Positions 10,315-22,150 of a stretch of DNA of 64,000 nucleotides are shown here, one piece after another. The stretch lies in the NCBI RefSeq assembly GCF_004193775.1, contig NC_041019.1, positions 40,958,075 to 41,022,074 on the forward strand. Reading direction: 5' to 3'. How positions within the stretch are numbered: the first letter of the stretch is position 1; every line of letters begins with the position of its first letter. Below the pieces are notes generated by a model. That model had not been told where the DNA came from and searched no databases. It saw nothing but the letters and a program-made list of their open reading frames with translations. Position numbers and translations under genes: made by a program. This stretch comes from Glycine soja (lineage: Eukaryota; Streptophyta; Magnoliopsida; Fabales; Fabaceae).

Positions 10315-10793
10315 AACCTAAAATTATTCTTTTTCCCTAAAACGAAAAGTGACTAAAACTAAAAGAAGTGAGTCTAAAACTAGAACCTTGGTGCTGTTAT
10401 ATAGTTCTCAACCCCAAAGCTTACAAATCTGTTTTAAGTCCAAGCCCATAAATAAAATAAAATCTAGATAAGATAAGATAAAACAAAATCTAGATGAAAT
10501 AATATTTAGATGAAATAAAATCTAGATAAGATAAGGTAAGATAAGATCTAGATGAGATAAAATCTAGATAAGATAAGATTTGGAAGAATAAAATAGTCTG
10601 CTCTCTTCAAGTCCAAGCCCAATTCTGGATTCAAGCCCAATTGCTTATAATTCTCTTGAAATTAAATTAAAAACACAAAATTATTCCAGTAGGCCCAAAT
10701 GATAAAACTGCATAATTAAATTGACAATTAAGGCTAATCAGTAATTAAAATGGTGACAAAAAGGGTTAAGAAATATGAGAAAATGATGACACA
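10315..10793 (-). mobile_element. Truncated 3' LTR of gypsy element A
   Basis: 479 bp matching 19,328-19,790 of the full LTR, from AACCTAAAATTATTC to GATGACACA. The remaining ~650 bp (equivalent to 18,676-19,327) are missing on the left. It contains many AGATAAGATAA / ATCTAGAT units. Confidence 0.85.
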
Positions 10794-12232
10794 TCAAATC
10801 CCCTCACACTTAGCCTTTTGCACTCCTGGGCAAAATAAAAAAAACAAAGCAAGGGACAAATCTAGAGACATTAAAGAGAAACAAACAGACACAACAGATA
10901 TGCCATGTTTCTCAATGAATCTCAAGGAATGAAAAGAATGGGTAACATCCAACACGTAAAGAGTTAAAGAGTCAAGGTCGTCATGAAAATTATCCAAGCA
11001 TCTCAAACACGACAAGATAAACAATCAGCTCAAGAATGAAAAGTGATAAATCCTCACAAGATATGCACTCTATCTCTCAAGTGTCTAGGCTACTGTTTAC
11101 TCTCATAGCACCCATGAAAACAAACACCACATAGACTTGGCAAGACTGTAAAATTAACAACCACATCACAAGCACATGCACATGAGGATCAAAAGATCTT
11201 GTAAGGTTGTAATAGGGCCAAGGACAAGGTAGATGAAAGTATGGGATGGTAGCTAAAACCCAAAGAAATAGAGGAGCAATGGGGAATAAGTAGGAAGTAA
11301 GAAAAAGTAATAAACCCCAAAACCAAAATTACAAATTAAGCTCTAAAAAGTGACCCAAAACAAAATCAACCGAGTCCTCAAACCAATTCAAGTCTTCAAA
11401 CTAAGACCTCATTTATTCAACCACGTTCTTTTTCTATTTTTTTTTCAATTTTTTTTGAACATGAACAATAGTAATTGAAAGCATTTGAAAAATAGAGCAA
11501 CAATTAGGCAATATATGTATACATCATCAAGCATGGCCAATAAAAACATATCATCCAATGAAACATACCCCCCCCCCCCTCACACTTATTCCCAAAACAA
11601 TTCCAAAGCTCCAAAATTCCTTAAGGGTAGGGTGAAATCATTGTTTTTCACTTAAGGCTTGTAATGAGCTTCAAAACAAAGGAAGGGGAACATAGGCTCA
11701 AAGGGGCTATCAAAGGAATTAATTCAAGGTAGGCTCATTTGGCTAGAGGCTTGTAAGAACAAAATGCCTAAATCATCTCCCAACATGCATGTTAAGCAAG
11801 AAGTATCAACAAGAGTCAAGCCAAGGCTATAATCAATGGGGCAAAACACATCGAATAAAATAAATGATGATGGCTCGAACTTTCAAAACTCACTTGACAT
11901 GTAGAGAAAAACAAGGATTCAATTCACAAAATGCCAAGAAACTCCTATTTCAAAAACAATTACCCATTACCTGTACATAACCTATAATTCAAAGAGAACA
12001 TGCAATGTTGTACACAAAACATAAAACCAAAATTAAACTAGAAAACCTAATAAAATTAAACTAGAATACCCAACAAAATTAAAGAACAATCTTCTCCCCC
12101 CCTCTCACACTTAAACAACACATTGTCCTCAATGTAGCACAATCATAAGATCAAGAACAATCAAAGCAATCAATAAATTTGGACAAGTGCAATAAAAGTA
12201 AAGAAGGAAACAGAAAAAGAAAACTCCCTAAG
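10794..12232 (-). other. 3' untranslated region of gypsy element A
   Basis: No coding frame I can support. There are three polypurine-type sequences on the minus strand, each preceded by AAGTGTGAG: at about 10,796-10,812 (GTGTGAGGGGATTTGA, adjoining the LTR and so the likely PPT), 11,569-11,590 (a run of C on the plus strand) and 12,094-12,115. Confidence 0.65.
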
Positions 12233-13729
12233 TCATGGAGGAAGAGAAGTGGGGTGAAGTAAGGAGGTCTCCTCCACCACTACATCCACTAAGAAAGGAT
12301 TTGTGAGAAATGGTTTCAGCCGGTGTTCATTGACCTTGAAGCCTTTATCTGTGGATTCACTTTTGATCTCAACTGTACCATAAAGAAAAACAATAGTCAC
12401 CACAAAAGGACCAATCCACTTTGACCTCAACTTACCACTCATGAGCTTGAGCCTAGAGTTATACAACAAAACTTTCTGTCTAACCACGAAGTCTTTCTTA
12501 GCTATCAAGCTGTCATGGAACTTCTTGGTCTTCTCCTTGTAGAATTTGGAATTCTCATAGGCTTCTAAATGGATCTCATCTAGCTCACTTAGTTGCAACT
12601 TCCTTTCCTCTCCAGCTTGATCAATAGAGAAGTTGCAGGTCTTTATAGCCCAGTAGGCTTTGTGCTCTATCTCTACAGGAAGATGACATGCCTTGCCAAA
12701 GACAACCCGATAAGGAGACATTCCTATGGGTGCTTTGTAGGCAGTCCTATGCGCCCAAAGAGCATCATCTAGCCTGGTGCTCCAATCCTTTCTGTTCGGC
12801 TGCACAATCTTCTCCAAGATCCTTTTTATCTCCTTGTTTGAAATCTCAGCCTGCCCATTAGTTTGGGGGTGGTATGGTGTGGAAATTCTATGCACGACCC
12901 CATACTTTTTGAGCAAGGTATACATGGATTAGTTACAAAAATGGGTGCCTTGATCACTAACGATGGCTCTAGGGATTCCAAACCTGCAAAACAAATTAGA
13001 TCTAACAAAATCCACAACAACCTTAGCATCGTTAGTTCTGGTGGGTTTGGCTTCCACCCATTTTGAAACATAATCAACAAAAAGGAGTATATAAACAAAA
13101 CCAAAAGAGACGGGGAAAGGCCCCATAAAATCTATACCCCAGACATCAAACACCTCACAGAATAACATGGGTTGTTGAGGCATTTGTTGTCTCCATGAAG
13201 GTGAGCTGCCTGCTTTCTAACAAGGCTCACAAGTGCTACAGATTCTCCACGCATCCTTGAAGATGGTGGGCCAATAGAAACCGCAGTCAAGCACCTTGCG
13301 AGCTGTCCTCTGTATGCCAAGATGGCCACCTGGTGCAGAAGAATAACAGAATTACAGGACTGAGTCAATCTCATGGTCTGGAATGCATCTCCTAATAACC
13401 TGGTCACTACACAACTTCCACAAATAGGGGTCATCCCAAATATAATGCTTAGCATCGCTCTTAATTTTATCATTTTGAGCTTTAGATGCGAAGGGAGGAA
13501 AAACAGAAGCAACCAAATAATTCACAATATTAGCAAACCAAGGAGTGGGGAAGGAATAAGAAATACTATACAGAATGTACAAATGGTCATCCGGAAAATC
13601 ATCCTGAATGGGTGAGTCCTCAGACGCACGCTCAATCCTACTCAGATGGTTAGCCACGAGGTTCTGTGCACCGCTTCGATCACAAATCTCCAAATCAAAC
13701 TCTTGGAGCCAAAGCATCCACCTGATCAA
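12233..13729 (-). pseudogene. pol: Gypsy element A: RNase H end and integrase
   Basis: Integrase inserts the cDNA copy into the genome. The frame 13,729-13,352 holds the end of RNase H (LWLQEFDLEICDRSGAQNLV, HLSRIE) and the start of integrase. The zinc-binding region is split over frames (13,512-13,132). The core has WGIDFMGPF with the first Asp (13,183-12,929) and VSDQGTHF with the second. The Glu lies in [11 protein letters not shown] (12,925-12,233). An in-frame stop (TAA) at 12,926-12,928 separates the second Asp from the Glu. The C-terminal segment has the usual KSWIGPF-like motif (SKWIGPFVV). At least one frameshift and one stop: inactive. Confidence 0.9.
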
Positions 13730-14923
13730 TCAAGGCTTTGATTCAGCCTTCTTCAACAGGTACTTTAGAGCTGCATGGTCAGTATAAACAATAACACGAG
13801 TACCAAGCAAATATGAACGAAATTTTTCAAGAGCAAAAACTATCGCTAATAGCTTCTTCTCTGTGGTAGTGTAATTTGCTTGAGCATCATCCAAAGTTCT
13901 GGAGGCATAGTAGATCACCCGAGGTAGCTTATCAATCTTTAGAGCAAGGATAGCCCCCAATGCGTAATTGGATGCATCGCACATTAGCTCAAACGGGGTT
14001 GTCCAATCAGGTGCCTGAATGATAGGGGTGGTAGTCACCGCACGCTTGAGGCAATCAAAAGCCTCTTTGCACCAGTCATCAAAATCAGACTCCACCTCCT
14101 TTTACAGCAGATTGGATAGTGGAAAGGTCACTTTGCTAAAATCCTTGATAAAGCGCCTATAAAACCCTGCATGACCAAGAAAAGAACGAACCTCTCGCAC
14201 GTAAGAGGGGTAAGGCAATTGTGAAATAACATCTATTTTTGCTGGGTCTACCTCTATGCCCCTACTGAAAATGATATGCCCTAAAACTATACCTTGTTCT
14301 ACCATGAAGTGACATTTTTGAAAATTCGGCACAAGGTTAGTTTCAATGCATCTAGTAAGAACTCTATCCAGACTATCCAAACATGCATCAAAAGAGGATC
14401 CATAAACAGTAAAATCGTCCATAAACACCTCTATGCAAGTCTCTAAAAAATCACTGAAAATGCTAAGCATACACCGCTGGAAGGTACCAGGGGAGTTGCA
14501 TAGGCCAAAGGGCATCCTCCTGTAGGCAAAAGTGCCAAAGGGATAGGTGAATGTGGTCTTTTCTTGATCCTCAAGAGCAATATGAATTTGTAAATAAACA
14601 GAATAACCATCAAGAAAACAGTAATGAGACTTACCTGCCAAGCGCTCAAGCATTTGATCAATGGAAGGCAGGGGAAAATGATCTTTTCTGGTTACCTGAT
14701 TTAGCCTCCTATAATCAATGCAGACTCGCCAGCTGTTCTACACTCTTGTGGGAATAAGCTCATCCTTTTCATTCTTGATCACTGTGAGGCCTGTCTTCTT
14801 AGGAACCACTTGGACTGGACTCACCCATTGGCTGTCAGAAATGAGGTAGATGATTCCAGCTTGTAAGAGCTTGGTCACTTCCTTTTTTTCACCACATCTA
14901 GAATGACGGGGTTGAGTCACCAC
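13730..14923 (-). pseudogene. pol: Gypsy element A: reverse transcriptase and RNase H
   Basis: RT segments run from ITKLLQAGIIY-like sequence (14,923-14,738: EVTKLLQAGIIYLISDSQWV) through YRRMPFGLCNSPG to the catalytic FMDDFTVYG (Asp codons near 14,414-14,419) in 14,653-14,102. RNase H follows: [31 protein letters not shown] and [11 protein letters not shown] (14,095-13,730). In-frame stops lie at 14,099-14,101 and 13,727-13,729. Both are consistent with C-to-T change in the coding strand (CAA to TAA and CGA to TGA). Frame breaks are also present near 14,737 and 14,920. Inactive. Confidence 0.9.
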
Positions 14924-16974
14924 TGTGGCTGCCTCACTGGCTTAGCTTCATCCTCTAAAAGTATCCTATGCATGCAAGTAGATGGGCTAATACCAGGAAT
15001 GTCGGCTAAAGTCCATCCAATGGCCTTCTTGTGCTTCTTGAGAACTAGCAACAACTTTTCCTCTTGCTCAGCAGCAAGGGAGGCAAAGATGATTACTGGA
15101 AATTTTTCCTCGTCCTCCAAGTAAGCATATTTGAGGATTGCTGGTAAGGGCTTCAACTCTGGTGTGGGTGGTGGTTGAACAATGGGAGGAACCAGGGTAG
15201 GAGAAAAAGAAGGTTCCTCAGCCTGTACCTCATAAAGCAAGTCAGAAGTATATGTACTTCCTGCAACATAGTTAGTGCATTCTGACTCTAAAAAATCAAC
15301 ATCAAGAGGTACAACACCATACTCAAATTCAAATTCACTCTCAGCATAAAAATCAGATTCAGGATCAAATTCAAAATTAGATTCAGATTCAATGCATAAG
15401 GAATGACAAGTATGCAGATCAAATAAAAATGGATGTTTCCTACCATGAAGAACATAATCAAAATAAAAAATATAATCATCAACAATCTGATCAATTATCT
15501 CAACACGAAAAATAGAATGATCCTCAGATGGATGTTTCATGGCATCAAGAATGTTAAAATAAACAACAATATCACCAAATTCCATAGACAATGTGCCAGC
15601 ATAAACATCTATCTTGGTTCGGGCTGTTTTCATAAATGGTCTGCCTAAAATAATTGGAACTGAACCATGGAAAAATTCCTCTTCCATATTAAGAACATAA
15701 AAATCAACAGGAAAAATAAGTTCACCAACCCGAACTAGCACATCCTCTATGAAACCTGCAGGGTAAGCAACACTTCTATTTGCCAAATGAATCACCACAT
15801 CTAAAGATTGCCAAGGTCCAAGAGATAAAGAATTGAAAATGGACTGAGGCATGACACTAACTGATGCTCCTAAATCTCGCATGGCATTCTCAAATTTATT
15901 GTTCCCAATAATGCAAGGTATACAAAAAGTACCTGGGTCCTTACATTTCTCAGGAATGTGAGGAACAAATTTACCTATTAATGCTGACACATTTCTGCGC
16001 ATGCTAATCCTTTCATTTCCTTTGAGCTTCCTTTTGTGGGTGCACAACTCCTTTAGAAACTTGGCATATCTTGGAATCTGCTTGATGGCATCTAGCAGAG
16101 GTATGTTCACCTCTACTTTTTTGAAGGTCTCCAAGATCTCCTTTTCCGCTTCTTCTATCTTTTCATTTGGAATTGCTCTAGGTAGGAATGGAAGAGGGAT
16201 AGGAGGCTGCTGTAAGTCAGAATTACTAGAAGAAGGTCCACCTGCATGAAAATTTTTGTTAGGAAACTTTCTCTTTTGTGAAACTATCTCATCCTCTTTT
16301 TCAGGTGTAGAAAAAAGTTTGACAGGTTCAGGTGTAGGTGCTGCTACTGGTGGAGGCACTTGAATTTGGTTGCCAGACCTCAAGGTGATGACACTCACAT
16401 TTTTCGGATTCTGCACAGTTTGTGAAGGCAATTTGTCAGAATTTTGGGACTGAGCTTGGTTCAACTGAGTAGCCATCTGCCCCATTTGATTTGTCAGACT
16501 CTGAATGGAGGCTCTTGTCTCTTGCTGAAATTGCATATTCTGAATGGTCATTTGCCTCACTAACTCTTCTAAGTAAGGTTGAGGAGGAGCCTCAATTGCT
16601 TGTTGTCTTTGTTGTGACTGCTGCTGTATTGGAGGAGGAACATATGGCTTGATTGGACCAGCAACATTTTGGTAAGGAGGGACAGGTTGTTGTTGTTGTG
16701 GAGGACTTGTCCATCTCAGATTTGGATGATTCCTCCAACCTGGATTGTATCTACTGCTTGAAAGGTCATAATTATTCTGCTGTTGTTGGTTTTGCTGCTG
16801 AGGAGATCTATTATAAATGTTTGCAGCATAAGCTTCAGGTTGCTCATTGATTCCAGATTGCTGCAAAGAAGGACAAAGATCTGTATGGTGATCTGCAGAA
16901 GAACATAGACAACAGACTCTTACAACAGGTGTAGATTTCTGATTCATGGCAAGCTGGGTTACTAGGTTTACCAA
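14917..16974 (-). pseudogene. gag-pol: Gypsy element A: C-terminal gag with zinc knuckle, then aspartic protease
   Basis: A 685-residue open stretch, the longest in the window. Residues 21-34 form a CX2CX4HX4C zinc knuckle (CCLCSSADHHTDLC). Then comes a Gln/Pro-rich linker, then a retroviral-type protease near residue 365 with DLGASVSVMP as the active-site loop and ILGRPFM downstream. Acidic, Glu/Phe-rich spacer sequence follows, then the approach to RT (HRILLEDEAKPVRQPQ). The frame breaks at about 14,917, so protease and RT are no longer continuous. The Met at 16,974 is internal to gag, not a true start. Confidence 0.9.
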
Positions 16975-17901
16975 GGCATCCAGTTTTCCTTCAAGCTTTT
17001 TATTTTCAGTAGATGATTATGAATCCGTGACCACCTCATGGACTCCTCTAAGAACAATAACATCATTTCTTGAACTGAATTGTTAGGAGTGGAAGCCATC
17101 TTCTCAATCAAATTCCTAGCCTCAGCATGGGTCATATCACCAAGAGCTCCACCACTGGCAGCATCAATCATACTCCTCTCCATGTTGTTAAGTCCCTCAT
17201 AGAAATATTGAAGAAGGAGTTGCTCAGAAATCTAGTGGTGAGGGCAGCTTGCACACAATTTCTTGAATCTTTCCCAGTACTCATACAAGCTTTCTCCACT
17301 AAGTTTCCTGATGCCTGAAATGTCTTTTCTGATGGCAGTGGTCCTAGATGAAGGGAATACTTTCTCCAAGAACACCCTCTTAAGGTCATCCCAGCTGAAA
17401 ATAGACCTGGGAGCAAGTTAGTACAACCATCTTTTGCCACTCCCTCCGGAGAATGAGGAAAATCCTTTAGAAAGATATGATCTTCTTAGACATCAGGGGG
17501 CTTCATGGTGGAACAAACAATATGGAACTCCTTAAGATGTTTATGAGGATCTTCACCTGCAAGACCATGAAACTTGGGCAGCAAATGTATTAGTCCAGTC
17601 TTGAGAACATATGGAACACCCTCATCAGGATATTGAATGCACAAGCTTTCATAAGTGAAATCAGGTGCAACCATCTCCTAAGAGTCCTCTCACGAGGTGG
17701 AGGTTGAGCCATGTTCTCAGTATAAAAATTAGTAGTGGAATGCTCAAAATCAAAATATTCAGAATCACCCTCAACAAAATGCTCAGAATGCTCAAAATGC
17801 ACAGAATGACCAGGATGCACACTATGCCTAACTAATTTATGAAAGGTTCTATCTATTTCAGGATCAAAGGGTTGTAAATCACCTGGATTGCCCCTAGTCA
17901 T
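16968..17901 (-). pseudogene. gag: Gypsy element A: gag N-terminal and capsid region, frameshifted
   Basis: Starts MTRGNPGDLQPFDPEIDRTF at 17,901, a usual Athila/Tat-type gag start. It continues in shifted frames: VPYVLKTGLIHLLPKFHGLA and HLKEFHIVCSTMKPP (17,674-17,486), then the capsid tail (17,440-17,168 and 17,183-16,968) with SMIDAASGGALGDMTHAEAR. A stop and at least three frame changes separate the pieces. Together with 16,974-14,917 it gives a complete but broken gag. Confidence 0.85.
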
Positions 17902-18655
17902 GCACTATATGCAACAAATAATATGTTTCTTAACAGCACCTAACAGGGGGGTAAAACTACAGCTATACTCAAATGATATCAAAATGAGGTGAAATTTTGT
18001 GAGGAACACCCTAAAATCATGAAAAGATAGCACAAAAATTTTCAAACAAAAATTCAAAGTCTAACTGTGAAAGCTACCTAAGCAAAGTTTAGAAAAATAG
18101 GACAATAATACTTGAAAAATAAAATAAACTTAGTAAATGACTTATTTTTGGAGTTTGGGAGTCCCCAACTAGCTTTAGCGAGTTCCCACAATATGGGAAA
18201 TATTTTTCTACCCCAAATTCATATATAATAATAGTCGTTCTGATACCCGAAGCAAAATTTATGGCCGTTTTAAGTTTTGCTAAAAACAAGTTCCAAAAAT
18301 TTTTGTCTCTTTCAAATAATGTCACACCAAGTGCTCCTGGTATTTTTCACACAAAATATGGATCAAAAGAAGCTACCACACAAAAAATCAGCCAAAAATA
18401 ACAATTCTAACTATCAAAACAAAAAATTGCTAATTAAATTGCAAAATCCATCGCTAATTCCCAGTCGCTAATCACTGTTCAGTACTGTTCACAGCAAAAA
18501 AAACTGCTGAATCAGTCACTGAATCAGTCGCTAAAACAGTCGCTGAATCAGTCACTAAAACAGTCGCTAAACAGGGAATGCAACTGAAATGCAAAACCGA
18601 ACGTTACACAAAATAAGATAACTAAACACTATTACGAACCTTTGACCCACTGCTC
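17902..18655 (-). other. 5' untranslated leader of gypsy element A
   Basis: No coding frame. Near 18,500-18,580 there is a short repeated run of AATCAGTCGCTAAAACAGTC-type units (CAGTCRCT repeated about eight times). Confidence 0.7.
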
Positions 18656-18672
18656 CCCGGCAACGGCGCCAA
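18656..18672 (-). other. Primer binding site of gypsy element A
   Basis: Minus strand TTTGGCGCCGTTGCCGGGGA, three to five bases from the LTR. This is the site type found in Athila and Tat-like plant gypsy elements, generally assigned to tRNA-Asp. Confidence 0.85.
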
Positions 18673-18675
18673 ATT

Positions 18676-19790
18676 TGATCGAGGCCGTATCCGAATCAAA
18701 TAAACATTAAAAATGCAGTATCTAGGAAGTGATCCTAGGTCGTCTCCCAACGAGCAATGGTCAACCAAACGTTCATAACAGATAGTAATAAAACAGTAAC
18801 GAATTGGAGGGGGGTTGTTTGCTTTTGTAAATTAAACAGTGAGCAAAATTTAATTAGAAAATATCAGAATTAAAACACGTTGTTTCCCCTTGATTCACAA
18901 GCAAGTCTCTTATCCTAGGTTACGAGAATTTCTCCTTTATCAATTCAACCACTTAATCCAACCCTAAATTAAATTACTAAGAGAAATTTAACATAAGGCA
19001 TTCATTATGTTATTAAGCAACACATACACCAATTAATCATGAATGAAACTGATCATTAAGCATGAACGTAAATTAAGCACAGAGACAATTAATCAAGCAC
19101 TAAGCATGCATGTATTAATAACAACAAATATAGAGTAATTGGTGAAGAGGAAAAACTGATCAGAATTCAATAGAAATAATAAAACCTCAAAGAGAGTTGT
19201 GCTTGATCCTTAAGAGAAAACAACGCTGGAGATTTAGCCTTCCATTAATCAGTAGAAATGAAAATTGTATAATGAAGCAGAAAATGAAATTTTATTGCTA
19301 CGTGAATAGTAAAAACTGGAATTGCAAAACCTAAAATTATTCTTTCTCCCTAAAACGAAAAGTGACTAAAACTAAAAGAAGTGAGTCTAAAACTAGAACC
19401 TTGGTGCTGTTATATAGTTCTCAGCCCCAAAGCTTACAAATATGTTTTAAGTCCAAGCCCATAAATAAAATTAAATCTGGATAAGATAAGATAAAACAAA
19501 ATCTAGATAAGATAAGATAAGATAAGATCTAGATGAAATAATATCTAGATGAGATAAAGTCTAGATAAGATAAGATTTGGTAGAATAAAATAGTCTGCTC
19601 TCTTCAAGTCCAAGCCCAATTTTGGATTCAAGCCCAATTGCTTATAATTCTCCTGAAATTAAATTAAAAACATAAAATTAATCCAGTAGGCCCAAATGAT
19701 AAAACTGCATAATTTAATTGACAATTAAGGCTAATCAGTAATTAAAATTGTGACAAAAAGGGTTAAGAAATATGAGAAAATGATGACACA
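18676..19790 (-). mobile_element. 5' LTR of gypsy element A (1,115 bp)
   Basis: Bounded by TGATCGAGG (inner, next to the PBS) and GATGACACA (outer). On the minus strand it begins TGTGTCATC and ends CGATCA, so TG...CA. The outer 463 bp are repeated at 10,315-10,793. The right flank is the RNase H of another, Athila-like element, so element A inserted into that element. Confidence 0.85.
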
Positions 19791-20186
19791 ACAATGATCG
19801 ATGAAAATCACTACTTTTGACCCCACCAAGTATGACCTGAATTTTTCCAAGGCAAAGACAATAGCTAGCATCTCCTTCTCCATAGTGGCATAAATCATCT
19901 ATGCATCATTGAGAACCTTGCTACCATAGTAAATGGCGTGGAATGTCTTGTATTGTTTTTGTCCTAGGACTGTGCCCACTGCATAGTCACTGGCATCACA
20001 CATCAATTCAAATTCTTCGCTCCAATCAAGTGTGATCATTAGTAGGGCAGTTGTGAGCATGTTTTTCAGGGTTTGAAATGTTGCTGAACATTCTTCATCA
20101 AATTTAAAAACAACATCTTTGTTTAGCAGATTACTCAGTAGCCTTGCAATCTTGGAGAATCTATGATGGAATGAAGATATTTTCAT
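19791..20186 (-). pseudogene. pol: Athila-like RT end and RNase H fragment, cut by element A
   Basis: 20,186-19,899 reads SKIARLLSNLLNKDVVFKF (RT end) and [18 protein letters not shown] (RNase H start). It is equivalent to 41,430-41,082 and 56,100-55,752. The frame starts with ISSFHHRF, where gag residues are joined directly to RT, so protease and most of RT are absent. The left end is cut by the insertion of gypsy element A at 19,790. Confidence 0.85.
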
Positions 20187-20690
20187 CTTCCCTTTAGCAG
20201 TCTTTGACTCTGGGAAGTATTTCTTTAGGAACTTTTCTATGACTTATTCCCAAGTCCGCAAGCTATTACCTTTAAAGGAGTGTAGCCACCTTTTTGCTTC
20301 CCCTGCTAAAGAAAAACAAAAAGACATTAAGGCGTATAGCAGTTTCAGGGACACCGACTATTTTTACCATGTTACAAATTTTTATGTAGGTGGCTAGATG
20401 AGCATAAGGATCCTCATTTGGTAGACCGTTGAAGAGGTTTCCTTGTATTGGTTGTATGAGAGAATGAGGATAAGAAATGTTGGCCACTTGAACCTTCGGC
20501 CTTGCAATGCTTGTGAAGAATTATGGAATTATTGTACCAGAGTAGTCCTCCAGTGTCATTCGTTGTGCATGTTCCTCTTCCATTTGAATGTAGCTTTGTG
20601 GAGAGGGATGAGGTGAGGTTTGACTTCTTCCTTTCTTTTTCTTGTAGTATTGTTACGCCTGTAAGTGGCTTCAATTTCCAAGTTGATAAG
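20187..20690 (-). pseudogene. gag: Athila-like gag N-terminal and capsid fragment
   Basis: Contains the gag start region (20,674-20,414 in shifted frames) and ANISYPHSLIQPIQGNLF, GLPNEDPYAHLATYIKICNM (20,487-20,272). It continues to the LKKYFPESKTAKGK-like capsid end, where RT sequence begins. Unlike the RAF-linked gag pieces, this one passes through the usual ICNMVKIVGVPE without a break. Confidence 0.85.
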
Positions 20691-20852
20691 AGCTAAATCT
20701 ATAGCTACAGTTCAAGCTCGCATACACAAAAACAAGAACTACCGAGCAAATTATGGAAGAAAAGAATGGAAAAGAAAAATTGTAAAAATAACGAATAAAA
20801 GAATTATTGCTTACAAATTGAAAATGTATGGCAACCTAGTACAAAGACAAAA

Positions 20853-20870
20853 TCCCTGACAACTGCGCCA
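20853..20870 (-). other. Primer binding site of LTR L2 (mutated)
   Basis: TCCCTGACAACTGCGCCA on the plus strand, against CCCCGGCAACGGCGCCA in better copies. It lies six bases from the LTR. Confidence 0.75.
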
Positions 20871-20876
20871 AAAACT

Positions 20877-22150
20877 TGTTAACAGTCTGACAAGTGCACT
20901 AAAAGTCCAAGTAGTAAAACTCGGAAGTCCGAGTGTCGAATTCCACAAGGATTTTATTTTGTACTTTTATTGTATATTTTCAATTCATAAGGGAAGAAAT
21001 AAAGGATGGTGTAAAATAAGTACAAGAATAGTAATAGATAACAACTAATGGTAGAGAAAATAATAGAAAGCAAAATAATTAATTAGAAAATTCAATAGAA
21101 TTAGAATGTTGGGACGTAGCATGCCTTGTTTGCCTAGGATGTATGATTTTTGGATTTTTCTTTACTAGTTAGGTGAATTTATCCTACCCACATCTATTCG
21201 ATTACTTGCCCCTCATGCCTCATGATGACAAGCCTATTTTTCCTACCTATCTCCCAAATGCCTTTGTAATGATTCAATAGATAAAATGCATGAAGCTTTG
21301 ATTCTAGGCGTGTGCTTTAATGCATAGGCATAATGTTGTCATCCTATGTCTAACAATGATTTCCTTATGATATCTTTTCTTTTTGTTCTATTAGAAGTTA
21401 TCCTCTATCGAGCACCTAACCCTTAAAATTGATGCATGCATATTTTCTTTATATTTTTATTAACAGTTAACCCTCCGTTGAGCATCTAACCCTTATTGTA
21501 AAGATGAGTAATGCATGAAATATAAATAGGAAAAGACAATAGGATAGAAAACACATGTTGCATTGATAAATATGAAGTACATCATACATCTCTTTGGCTT
21601 TTTAGGCCTGCTAGACCCTAACTAGGGGTTTAGGCTCTCATGGCCATTGAGGGTCTTACACTGAAATGAGGGTATAAGAATTGGTGGAGGAGAAGGAATG
21701 GGAAAAAGGAATAGAAAAAATGATGAGAGAGCGAATAGAATTCCCTAAGGAAGAGTTCTTAGGCTTTAGGTAGGTGTGAGAGTGCTTTGAGACTCGGTAT
21801 GTCCTTTCTCCTTGACTTGACTCTCTTTTTATAGTTGCTGAAGGGGATTTAGGTCTTCATACTCGCGCTTAGCGCGCTCTGCTCGCTCAGCGCGTGTTGT
21901 GCGCTAAGCACAGGTGCTTGCTGGCGCGCTGAGCGCAGGTAGCGCACTGAGTGCACCTGGGGCTGGGCCTGATGCTAAATACTTAATTTTTCTTCGTAAT
22001 TTTTATAGCTTTTTGCTTTTAAACCCTCAAGTTTTTATATCTGCTGCCATAATTTGGAAAAAAAAATCAATTTTTAACGATTGAGTACAAATAACTGCTA
22101 AATAATTATTTTTAAAGACAATTTCACTTTATTTCTCATTATCAAAAACT
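20877..22150 (-). mobile_element. Athila-type LTR L2, outer end deleted
   Basis: Starts TGTTAACAGTCTGACAAG next to the PBS and matches LTRs L5-L8. It contains the TATA box (minus CTATAAAAAGAGAG, about 21,825) and GCGC motifs at 21,868-21,955. The outer ~30 bp and the first ~130 bp of flank C are missing: CATTATCAAAAAC joins TTTTATATTTCAACC. Confidence 0.8.

Noticed and set aside
11565..11582. CRISPR-like or satellite repeats in AT-rich regions
   Set aside because: Only simple homopolymer runs and AGATAAGATAA units; no regular spacer pattern.
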